From: Hordeum vulgare subsp. vulgare
Taxonomy: Eukaryota; Streptophyta; Magnoliopsida; Poales; Poaceae
Direction of reading: 5' to 3'
DNA length: 64,000 nt
Assembly (NCBI RefSeq): GCF_904849725.1
Contig: NC_058518.1
Location: forward strand, 506,961,225-507,025,224
Program-made: the position numbers and the translations under genes
Shown: positions 11,595 through 21,879 of the stretch, one piece after another
Numbering within the stretch: position 1 is the stretch's first letter
Layout of the letters: every line of letters begins with the position of its first letter
Notes under the pieces: model-generated
Seen by the model: the letters and a program-made list of their open reading frames with translations, nothing else
What the model was told of the DNA's origin: nothing
The model's database searches: none

Positions 11595-11852
11595 ATGGCA
11601 GGCGGGGATAAGTTGAGGATAGCACCTGGGCAGCTACGGAGAACTTTGTTGCAGAGCTTTGCCGAGGAGCCCCATGGGAGAGGCATAGGAAAGAACAGAG
11701 GCAGAGGACGTGGTCGTGGGAGAGGGTGGCTACATGATAGGAGCCAGTCGCCACCACCCTCGGCTACTTGTGTCTCAGCCACTTCACCCTTGCAGACGAG
11801 GGTGCCACCAGTGTGGGATCCTCCCGTCCAGGAGCACACACCGATGCAGGGG
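11595..11852 (+). pseudogene. TNPA-like protein, N-terminal fragment (CACTA-B)
   Basis: An ATG at 11595, 141 bases after the TNP2 stop, begins an 86-codon open stretch. It has LRRTLLQSFAEE followed by an Arg-Gly repeat region and a Pro/Ser-rich segment, the usual N-terminus of the second CACTA gene (Ptta/En/Spm family). That protein binds subterminal repeats and is needed with TNP2 for transposition. The reading is cut at 11852 by the Sukkula-like LTR. The continuation is not found in the same orientation after the LTR; the DNA there encodes a TNPA C-terminal half on the other strand. Confidence 0.65.
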
Positions 11853-13808
11853 TGTCACGCCCAAGATGCGACCCCATCCTCAATTAGGCATGAAGGCCTC
11901 GTCAGGGATGGTAGCGCATCTTGTCGTGTCGCAAGAATGGATATCGTTACAAGTACATGTATTGAAAAGAAGAGACATATATAGAATTGGCTTACACTCG
12001 CCACAAGCTACATCAGAGTCACATCAGTAAATTCCATAATCATCAAGAGTAAGAGCAGGGTCCGACTACAGACGAAAACAAACTAGAAAAATAAGAACGA
12101 CGTCCATCCTTGCTATCCCAGGCTGCCGGCCTGGAACCCATCCTAGATCGATGAAGAATAAGAAGAAGAAGCAACTCCAAATGAACAATCAACGCGCTCG
12201 TGTCAAGTAACCTTTACTTGTACCTGCAACTGGTGTTGTAGTAATCTGTGAGCCACAGGGGACTCAGCAATCTCATTTCCAAAGGTATCAAGACTAGCAA
12301 AGCTTAATGGGTGAGGCATGGTTAAGTGGTGAGGTTGCAGCAGCGGCTAAGCATATATTTGGTGGCTAAACTTACGAGTACAAGAAAATAAGAGGGGGGA
12401 GATCTACACAAAACGGACGTGACTACTGATGATCAAATGAATGATCCTGAACACCTACCTACGTCAGACATAACCCCACCGTGTCCTTGATCGGAGAAGG
12501 AACTCATGAAAGAGACAGTCACGGTTACGCACACAGTTGGCAAGTTTTAATTAAGTTATCTTCAAGTTATCTAGAACCAGTGTTAAACAAAGTTTCCACG
12601 TTGCCACATAACCGCGGGCACGACTTTCCGAAAAGATTTAACCCTGTAGGGGTGCTCCAACTAGTCCATCACAAATTACCACAAGCCGCATAAAAATCCA
12701 CAATCACGAAGCTCGCGATCTCGTCGGATTCCCTAGTGGAAAACCTCAACTCTGAGATTGCCCAAAGCATCACCGGAATCCCGATGCACAAGATATCTCG
12801 TCAAAGGTAAAACTAATCCAGCAAGGCCACCCGGTGTGTCGACGAACCCGATAGGAGCCGCGTATCTCGTTCTCAGGACACACCGTCTATGCATAGTGGA
12901 CGGTAGCCAAACATCGAGTTGCCCCGAGGTGGCACCGCCGACTGCTAGGTGGGTGGACCAACACTCATGCGGAGCACTGGCCCGGGGGGTTGATTAAATT
13001 ATCCTCGGGGTCCGGAAAGTCCCTATGCAATTTTATTAGGTGATTAGGCAAATGTAGTACCAATGTTGGGCCTTGCCAGACCAGCTTTAATCTAAAATGA
13101 ATTATCAAGGTGGTCCCCATAACAACCCCGATCGTGTTAGGAGCGCTCAATTATGGAACATAACACCGGTAGCCGGAAACTAAGGGGGCAAAGGTGGAAC
13201 AAAACACCAGGCTAGAAAAGGGCCGAGCCTTCCACCTTTTGCCAAGTATATAGGTCCATTAAATTTAAATAGCATTTAATAGGGTGATATGACAAGGAAC
13301 CCATGTTACCACATGGAAGCAACTGCACCTGCAACTAGCAACGCTAACACAGGTTAAGCAAGCGGTAACATAGCCAATCAGTGGTTTGCTAGGTTGAACA
13401 GGTTGAAGGTTTTCATGGCATTGTTGAGAGGCTAATATTTAACATGTGGTAGGCAACGAGACATAACGGCAGAAGCGGTAAACTAGCATGGCAATGATAG
13501 TAATGATATCTTGGGAAATGGTCATCTTGCCTGAGATCCCGCTTGGAAGAAGAATGCCTCCGTGAAGTAGACGAACCGACGTAGTCGAACGGGTCCTCAC
13601 AATCCGACACGCTTGCGGAACTCTATCGAGACGGGGAAAATCGGAAACAAGCATCAACACACGAAATTCTACACACGATGGAGAACCCATATGATGCATG
13701 AGCAGCTGAATACATGCAAGTCGCGGCTTGACAATTCACACAATCAAACACTACACATTAAGTGAAGTTCAATATGCAACGAGTTGCATATTGACGAAAC
13801 TCCACGTT
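11853..13808. mobile_element. Sukkula-like solo LTR, left part
   Basis: It begins TGTCACGCCCAAGATGCGAC at 11853, matching (one mismatch further on) the complement of the Sukkula LTR primer as I recall it. There is no coding content. It is interrupted by CACTA-2 at 13809; GTT at 13806-13808 is the duplicated target. With the right part the LTR is about 4.6 kb, consistent with the unusually long LTRs of the non-autonomous Sukkula group. Confidence 0.7.
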
Positions 13809-14066
13809 CACTAGTGGAAAACGGGCCTTTGGCCGGGACCCTTTAGTCCCGGACTGCCTCTGGGCCGGGACGAAAGGCCCGGCCACGTCGCCCCAATTCT
13901 CATATCCTCCCTCGAGGCTTTATTCCCGGCCCGTAAGGAGCCTTTAGTCCCGGTTCGTGTCCCAAACCGGGACTAAATGGCTACTCGGTGGGAAGCCCGC
14001 ATGTGTGCCACCTTTAGTCCCGGTTTGTGTCTCAAACCGGGACTAAAGTCCTCTGCCTATATATAG
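13809..14066 (+). promoter_or_regulatory. Left-end promoter of CACTA-2 with TNPA-type repeat sites
   Basis: Several direct and inverted TTTAGTCCCGG motifs lead into a TATATATA box at 14058-14065, upstream of the TNP2 gene. By analogy with En/Spm, the TNPA-type protein binds such repeats and controls this promoter. The start site is not visible. Confidence 0.55.
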
Positions 14067-14361
14067 CACAGCCCCCCTCTCCCCTCTTCGTTGCATTTTT
14101 CTTGGATGGAGGATTGTGGGTGGGTGCTTGCTCTCCACTTTTTTTGATGCACTAGAGGTGTTTGTTGAAATGTGTGTTAGAGCGATGCCGCTTCAGTTCA
14201 CCAAAGACAACTACGATATGAGATGCCTGAGCCACGCTTAAACCTCTTCCTCTTTATTTCTACTTATTCTAAAAGGTTAGCAACTATATTTCCTTGTTTA
14301 GACCGCGCGGTACTAATTTTTAGGATCGTGATTGTATTTGATATACTGTCGTATAACGCAG

Positions 14362-17300
14362 ATGAGCCATCCATGGATGTACGGTGATCGACGCACAGCC
14401 GCTTACAGAGAAGGCGTGCATTCTTTTCGAGATGCAGCCGATACGAACAAGCATGGTGGTGGCTATATGTTTTGTCCATGTGTTGAATGTCGGAATGAGA
14501 AGGATTACACTTCCTCAAGAGTCATTCAGAGCCACCTGCTTCGGTCCGGTTTTATGTCGGGCTATAATGTTTGGACCAAGCACGGAGAAAGAGGGGTTAT
14601 GATGGAAGACGATGATGAATAAGAAGAGAACGATGATGACAACTACCGATCTATGTTCCCTGAGTATGCTGATACCGCAATGGAAGACAATGAAGAAGAA
14701 GATCAGGATGAAGAACGGGAACCAGATGAGCCCGCTGATGATCTTGGCCGGGTCATTTTTGATGCACGGCGAGGTTGCGACACAGTAAAGGAGAGGTTGC
14801 AGTTCGAGCAGATGTTACAGGACCACAACAAATTGTTGTACCCAACTTGTGAAGATGGCCAGAAGAAGCTGGGTAGCACACTGGAATTGCTGAAGTGGAA
14901 GGCAGAGACCGGTATGACTGACTCGTCATTCAAAAAGTTGCTGGTACTGATGAAGAAGATGCTTCCAAGAAAGAACGAATTGCCCGCCAGCACGTACGAA
15001 GCAAAGAAGCTTGTCTGCCCTCTAGGATTAGACGTGCAGAAGATACATGCATGCCCTAATGACTGCATCCTCTACCACGGTGAGAAGTACGAGAATATGG
15101 ATAAATGCCCGGTATGCACTGCATTGCGGTATAAGATCAGAAAAGATGACCCTGGTGATATTGAGGGCGAGCCACCCAGGAAGAGGGTTCCTGCCAAGGT
15201 GATGTGGTATGCTCCTATAATACCACGGTTGAAACGACTGTTCAGAAATAAAGATCATGCGAAGTTGTTGCGATGGCACATGGAAGATCGTATGAAAGAC
15301 GATAAGTTGAGGCACACCGCTGATGGTCGGGAGTGGAGAAAAATCGAGAGAGAGTTCCCGAGATTTGCAGCTGACGCAAGGAACTTATGGTTAGGTCTGA
15401 GTACATATGGCATGAATCCTTTTGGGGAGCAGAGTTGCAGTCACAGCACCTGGCCCGTTACTCTATGCATCTACAACCTTCCTCCTTGGTTGTGCATGAA
15501 GCGGAAGTTCATTATGATGCCAGTGCTTATACAAGGTCCAAAGCAACCCGACAACGATATTGATGTGTACCTAAGGCCATTAGTTGATGAACTTTTACAG
15601 CTGTGGGCCGAACCAGGTGTACGTGTGTGGGACGAGCACAAACAAGAGGAATTTGACCTTCGAGCGTTGCTTTTCGTAACCATCAACGATGGGCCTACTC
15701 TTAGTAACATTTCAGGACAGTCAAACAAGGGATACAATGCATGCACGCACTGTTTGGATCAGACAGAAAGTATATATCTCGACAACTGTAGGAAGAATGT
15801 GTATCCGTACAATCGTCGTTTTCTTCCGCCCAAGCATCCCTTAAAGAAAAAAGGCAAGCATTTCAATGGCAAGGCAGAACCCCGGGGGAAGCCTGTCATC
15901 CGTACTAGTGCTGAAGTATTTGATATGGTCAAAGATTTAAAAGTAATCTTTGGAAAGGGTCCTGGCAGCCAACCTGTTCCTAACGACCCTGATAAGCGCG
16001 TACCCATGTGGAAGAAAAAATCTATATTTTGGGAGCTACCCTACTGGGAAGTCCATGAGGTCCGCTCGGCAATCGACGTGATGCACCTGACGAAGAATCT
16101 CTGCGTGAATATTCTAGGCTTCCTGGGCTTGTATGGGAAGTCAAAAGATACACCGGAAGCACGGGAGGACCAGGAACGTCATAAAGGAAGAGATGGCATG
16201 CATCCAGGGCAGTTTCAAGGGCGTGCCAGCGACGCTCTTACTAAGGAAGAGAAGGAAATCTTCTTTGAAGTCCTTTTTAGTATTAAGGTCCCGACTGGCT
16301 TCTCGTCGAATATAAAGGGAATCGTAAATATGAAAGACAAAAAATTCCAAAACCTAAAGTCTCATGACTGCCACGTGCTTATGACACAATTGCTTCCAGT
16401 TGCATTGAGGGGAATTCTACCGGAAAATGTTCGCCTGGCAATTGTGAAGGTATGTGCATTCCTCAATGCAATTTCTTAGAAGGTAATCGATCGAGAAAGT
16501 CTATCAGGGTTACAGATTGATGTGGTCCAATGTCTGGTCAGCTTTGAGTTGTTGTTCCGGCCATCCTTCTTCAATATAATGACACACCTCCTAGTTCACC
16601 TAGTCGAAGAGATTAGAATTCTCGGTCCTGTGTTCCTACACAATATGTTCCCCTTCGAGAGGTTCATGGGAGTCTTAAAGAAATATGTTTGTAACCATGC
16701 TAGGCCAGAAGGAAGCATCTCCAAGGGCTATGGAACAGAGGAGATCATTGAGTTTTGTGTGGACTTTCTTCCTGACCTTAAGTCGATTGGTTTTCCTCAA
16801 TCTCGGTATGAGGGTAGGCTGACAGGAAAAGGCACACTAGGAAGGAAAGCAAAAGTATGTATGGACGGGCATTCTTTCTCTCAAGCACACTACACAGTTC
16901 TACACAATTCCACCGTGGTGGCTTCGTATATCGTGAGACACAAGAATATTCTACGCTCCGAAAACCCGGGGAAGGCTGACTCTTGGATTAAAGGGGAACA
17001 CGAGAAGACTTTCGGCAGTTGGTTGCAGACACATCTCATGAATGACGACACCGTTGGAGATGAGCTGTACTGTTTGGCCAGGCCACCATCTTTGACTATA
17101 TGTACTTTCCAAGGGTATGAGATAAATGGGAATACATTTTACACGGTTGCCCAAGATAAAAAGAGCACCAACCAAAATAGTGGTGTCCGCTTTGATGCAA
17201 CAGACGAGAATGGGCACTGTTTGGAAACATATTACGGGTACATAGAGGAGATATGGGAACTTGACTATGGACCTACTTTTAAGATCCCTTTATTTCGGCG

Positions 17301-17679
17301 CAAATGGGTGAAGCTGACAGGAGGCGGGGTAGTTGTAGACCAAAAGTATGGCATGACAACAGTGGATCTCAACAATCTTGCGTACATGGACGAACCATTT
17401 GTCCTAGCCAATGATGTCGCTCAGGTTTTCTATGTGAAGGACATGTCTACATTAACGAGAAAAAGAAATCAGCAACAGAAGATATCGTCCGATGAGCCAA
17501 AACGCCACATAGTTCTTTCAGGGAAAAGAAACATCATGGGAGTAGATGACAAGACAGACATGTCAGAAGATTATAATAAGTTTCATGAAATTCCGCCCTT
17601 CAAAGTGAAAACTGACCCAAGCATCCTACTGAATGATGAAGATTCTCCATGGCTACGACCGAGAAGAAAACAGAAATAA
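14362..17679 (+). pseudogene. TNP2-like CACTA transposase, nearly intact with two stops (CACTA-2)
   Basis: This is the transposase of CACTA-2, about 1105 codons in one frame. I chose ATG 14362 (MSHPWMYG) because it follows a splice acceptor AG and matches the usual N-terminus. The domains run transposase-associated domain with CPCVEC, acidic linker, Transposase_21 (about 15.0-16.0 kb), DUF4218 (16.4-16.9 kb, with HLLVHLVEE and FERFMGVLKKYV) and DUF4216 (17.2-17.45 kb). Two in-frame stops interrupt it: TAA at 14620-14622 and TAG at 16477-16479. There is no frameshift. The DGxNPFG motif reads YGMNPFG: the Asp is replaced by Tyr (codon 15406-15408), and this Asp is thought to be catalytic in the CACTA DDE fold. 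Both the stops and this change suggest inactivity. Confidence 0.9.
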
Positions 17680-17786
17680 TAGATAGGAATATTGGTGCAA
17701 TAATGTAATAATGTATTAAACCTTTTATGTAATGCATGTATGGAATGTACTAAATTTCAAACACTTTTCATTTTCATAGTATCCAT

Positions 17787-19385
17787 GTAAGAGATGAGTT
17801 CTCGTTCGAAACCCTAATACTTCGAGAGAGATTGTCCGTTTTGTACACGAAGTGCATCCAGTTTTTGTCGTAGCCCTATCAACTTTTTAACACATGCTAT
17901 GTGGGTGAAATGATGATAGCATGCCAACTTTCAACATTTTCAGAGTTCATTTGTAGTGCTTTTCAATTTCAGGGTCAACTAGCTCAAAAAAAAAGTAAAT
18001 GCACGAAATATACCAAATGAAGTCAGAAATTGTTGAAATTTTGTGATGTGCCTTTGAATGGTGCATTTTGCACACACAAAAATTATGGAGTTCAAATAAG
18101 TTCAAAAAAATGAAATCCCTTTGTAAGAGATGAGTTCTCGTTCGAAACTCTGATACTTCGAGAGAGATTGTCCGTTTTGAACACGAAGTGCATCCAGTTT
18201 TTGTCGTAGCTCTCTCAACTTTTTAACACATGCTATGTGGGTGAAATGATGATAGCATGCCAAATTTCAACATTTTCAGAGTTCATTTGTAGTGCTTTTC
18301 AATTTCAGGGTGAACTAGCTCAAAAAAATAAGTAAATGCACGAAATATAACAAATGAAGTCAGAAATTGTTGAAATTTTGTGATGTGCCTTTGAATGGTG
18401 CATTTTGCACACACAAAAAGTATGGAGTTCAAATAAGTTCAAAAAAATGAAATCCCTTTGTAAGAGATGAGTTCTCGTTCGGAACCCTGATACTTCGAGA
18501 GAGATTGTCCGTTTTGTACACGAAGTGCATCCAGTTTTTGTCGTAGCCCCCTCAACTTTTTAACACATGCTATGTGGGTGAAATGATGATAGCATGCCAA
18601 ATTTCAACATTTTCAGAGTTCATTTGTAGTGCTTTTCAATTTCAGGGTGAACTAGCTCAAAAAAAATAAGTAAATGCATGAAATATACCAAATGAAGTCA
18701 GAAATTGTTGAAATTTTGTGATGTGCCTTTGAATGGTGCATTTTGCACACACAAAAAGTATGGAGTTCAAATAAGTTCAAAAAATGAAATCCCTTTGTAA
18801 GAGATGAGTTCTCGTTCGAAACCCTGATACTTCGAGAGAGATTGTCCGTTTTGTACATGAAGTGCATCCAGTTTTTGTCGTAGCCCTCTCAACTTTTTAA
18901 CACATGCTATGTGGGTGAAATGATGATAGCATGCCAACTTTCAACATTTTCAGAGTTCATTTGTAGTGCTTTTCAATTTCAGGGTGAACTAGCTCAAAAA
19001 AAAAGTAAATGCACGAAATATACCAAATGAAGTGAGAAATTGTTGAAATTTTGTGATGTGCCTTTGAATGGTGCATTTTGCACACACAAAAAGTATGGAG
19101 TTCAAATAAGTTCAAAAAAATGAAATACCTTTGTAAGAGATGAGTTCTCGTTCGAAACCCTGATACTTCGAGAGAGATTGTCCGTTTTGTACACGAAGTG
19201 CATCTAGTTTTTGTCGTAGCCCTCTCAACTTTTTAACACATGATATGTGGGTGAAATGATGATAGCATGCCAAATTTCAACATTTTCAGAGTTCATTTGT
19301 AGTGTTTTTCAATTTCAGGGTCAACTAGCTCAAAAAAAATAAGTAAATGCACGAAATATACCAAATGAAGTCAGAAATTGTTGAA
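17787..19385. repeat. 336-337-bp tandem array, five copies
   Basis: Units start GTAAGAGATGAGTTCTCGTT at 17787, 18123, 18460, 18797 and 19133; the fifth is cut short near 19385. Copies differ by only a few bases. Each holds TGCATTTTGCACACAC and CATGCTATGTGGGTG motifs and no coding sequence. The array begins about 100 bases after the TNP2 stop. Confidence 0.92.
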
Positions 19386-19490
19386 CACACAAAAAGTTCA
19401 TCATCACATTAAAGCCGAAGAACAGTAGTGATCAAATGTTATTATTGCAAAAAATAAATACATAAAGTTCTCTCATAAAACAACATACAA

Positions 19491-19984
19491 CTATGTAAAA
19501 CATTTAAATGCAACAACAAACGCGATCAAAGTCGCAACTAAGGTAACAATTGACCCAACAGCATAATGATACCAAGCCTCTTTATCAATGGCATATTTTC
19601 TAATATTCCTAACCTTCAAGCGCATTTCATCCATCTTCAAGCGCATTGCATCCATCTTCAACCACATCGCATCGATCTTCATCTTGCGATCATCGATGAC
19701 ATCGGCGACATGCAACTCCAGTTCCATATTCTTATCCTCAATTATTTTCAATTTTTTCTTCAAGTATTTGTTTTCTTTTTCAACCAAATTTAACTTCTCG
19801 ACAAGAATTTTTTGTGGGTTGGAATTTCCGGTTCACATACCTCCTAGATTAAAAAAATATATGTCACATTGGTCGTCATAATTGTCATAAACACGAAATA
19901 AAATAAATAGTTATAAAAGATAATATATACCACATCCGAATCATAGACAGGACGAGGGCCGACGGAGGCGGATACCAAAACCAT
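19491..19984 (-). pseudogene. CACTA-borne coiled-coil plus membrane-anchor ORF (two exons, one frameshift)
   Basis: On the minus strand, exon 1 (19984-19931) encodes MVLVSASVGPRPVYDSDV and ends at a GT donor. Exon 2 runs from an AG acceptor at 19853 down to a stop at 19491. Its main open part (19787-19491) has a lysine/glutamate-rich coiled coil, then four runs of the M-x-LKMD type with a seven-residue period. It ends with one hydrophobic span (SIVTLVATLIAFVVAFKCF) two residues from the C-terminus, a tail-anchor layout. One missing A in the A-run near 19808-19812 shifts the frame between the exons. I believe similar ORFs occur in other grass CACTA elements, but I know of no assigned function. 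A TATA box at 20314-20321 (minus) lies upstream. Confidence 0.55.
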
Positions 19985-20313
19985 CGCACTATATAATAAC
20001 AAAAAATAATGAAAGTGAGTAATTTATACAAGTATGTATCTAAATCATACAAGTAAGATTTTTTTTGATTTTAAAAAGAAGATAAGAACAAGAGGCTCAC
20101 CACGGTGGTGCTCGCAGTTGGTGCACGGCCAAACCTAGACAAATATTAAGGAAAATGGAGCTTGGAGGTCGAGCTTGGAGAGGAGAAAGCTTAAGTAGAG
20201 TGGCTCGGGCATTTCATCGAACACGCCATGTACATGAACTAGAGTGGCAAGAGCATGGCATGGTCACACTTCAACAACCAAAAAACAGGGGATATGGTGG
20301 GCAGGGGCGAGGG

Positions 20314-20605
20314 TTTATATACGCAACACTTTAGTCCCGGTTCTTGCCACGCCCCGGGACTAAAGGCCCCTGCTTCCCGCCTTCTGGTCTACCAAAAAGG
20401 GCCTTTAGTCCCGGGGCGTGGCTCCACCCGGGACTAAAGACACCCTTTAGTCCCGGTTCTTGCCACGCCCCGGAACTAAAGGCCCCTGCTTCCCGCCTTT
20501 TGGTCTGCCCGAAAAAGGGCCTTTAGTCCCGGGTCGTGGCTCCACCCGGGACTAAAGGGGTCTTTAGTCCCGGATCGAGCCCCGAACCGGGACTAAAGAT
20601 CCACC
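20314..20605. promoter_or_regulatory. Internal candidate divergent promoter with subterminal-repeat cluster
   Basis: Eight or so TTTAGTCCCGG / CCGGGACTAAA half-sites lie at 20330-20600, in the middle of the element. On the left is TATATAAA facing minus (20314-20321). On the right is GTATAAG facing plus, just after 20600. The cluster therefore separates the minus coiled-coil ORF from the plus TNPA-Ulp1 gene. Such repeats are normally at element ends. It could also be a remnant of an old terminus in a composite element. Confidence 0.5.
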
Positions 20606-20606
20606 T

Positions 20607-21875
20607 GTATAAGCGGGAGTTAGAAAATTTCGAACCCAAATCGTCCATTTCTCTTCTTCTTCCTCTCGTTCTCCTGCCCGGCGCGGCAAGCGACGAACTC
20701 GACGACGCCGTCAGGCTGCCCGCCGTCCTGCTCGCCGCCGCCTGCCGTCCTCCTCGCTGTTGCCGTCGTCCTGCTCTCTGCCGCCGTCCTCCTCGCCGCG
20801 CGCTGCCCTCGTCGCCGCGCGCCGCCGTCCTCCTCGCCGCGCGCCGTCGACACCTCCGGCCGGTAAGCCCCACGCCCCCTCCTCCCCAACACTCCGGCCA
20901 GCACAAGCAAAGAAGAAAAAGGAGAAGAAATGAAGAAAAAGGAGAAGAAAGGAAGAAAAACGAGAAGAAAAGAAGAAAAAGGAGAAGAAAGGAAGAAAAA
21001 GGAGAAGAAAAGAAGAAAAGGAGAAGAAAGGAAGAAAAAGGAGAAGAAAAGAAGAAAAAGGAGAAGAAAGGAAGAAAAAGGAGAAGAAAGGAAGTAAAAT
21101 AGAAGAAAGGAAAAAAGGAGAAGAAAAGAAGAAAAAGGAGAAAAAGGAAGAAAAAGGAGAAGAAAGGAAGAAAAAGGAGAAGAAAGGAAGAAAAGGAGAA
21201 GAAAGGAAGAAAAAGGGAGGAGAAGAAAAGAAGAAAAAGGAGAAGAAAAGAAGAAAAAGGAGAAGAAAAGAAGAAAAAGGGAAGAAAGGAAGAAAAAGGA
21301 CAAGAAAGGAAGAAAAAGGAGAATAAGAAGAGGAGGAGAAGAAAAGAAGAAAAAGAAGAGGAGGAGAGGAGAAGAAGAGGAAAAATAGAAGAAGAGGAGA
21401 GGAGAAGTAGTAGAGGAAGAGGAGAAGTAGAAGTAGAAGAAGAAGTAGAAGAAGAGGAGAAATAGAAGAAGAGGAAAAATTAGTTTAGGGTTACAGGAAG
21501 AAGAAATATATTTTTTGTCATTTAATTTTGCTATTGTATAGTGTATATGCTTAAGTGTTAATAGTGTTTCTTAGATTATTGCTTAATTTTGCTATTGTAT
21601 ATGCTTAAGTGTTAATAGTTTAATTTTTCCATTGTATATGGTTAAGTGCTAATAGTTTATTTTTAGCAAGAAAATTAATAGAACTAGTTTAGTTTTGCTA
21701 TTGTATATGCTTAAGTGTCCGGGACTGGGCTCCGCCCGGCTGGTATTTTAGAGTTTAGGTTCTAGCCAAGACCCGGGACTAAAGGTCCTGCTATATAAAA
21801 CGAGCCTTCGAAGTTTCCAACCCCTCTTATATAGTTTGTTAGTTTATTAGTTAATCAAATGTCCGTTTTTTGCAG
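20607..21875 (+). other. Leader exon and intron of the TNPA-Ulp1 gene, with a GAA-rich tract
   Basis: A GC-rich untranslated leader (about 20640-20862) ends at a donor, CCG|GTAAGC. The intron runs to TTTTTTGCAG at 21875, five bases before the start codon. Inside it, 20905-21480 is almost pure purine (AAGAAGAAAAAGGAG units). A further pair of CCGGGACT repeats followed by CTATATAAAACG (about 21720-21800) could be a second promoter. Long open frames in the purine tract are compositional. Confidence 0.5.
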
Positions 21876-21879
21876 AACT

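Larger units (their letters stand above)
5577..11852 (+). mobile_element. CACTA-B, right-truncated, probably nested in CACTA-A
   Basis: A second CACTA left end, CACTACTGGAAAAGCATAAT, begins at 5577 and has its own subterminal GCCGTCAGC / GCTGACGGC repeats to about 5890. It is followed by a GC-rich leader, an intron, a TNP2 transposase pseudogene and the start of a TNPA gene, all on the plus strand. The element stops at 11852 where the Sukkula-like LTR begins, and no matching right end was found. It could instead be a duplicated terminus of CACTA-A. Confidence 0.6.

Noticed and set aside
20536..21303. Long open frames on both strands (about 190-230 codons)
   Set aside because: They read through a GC-rich leader and a GAA tract; the products are Lys/Arg/Glu or Phe/Ser/Leu runs with no domain.
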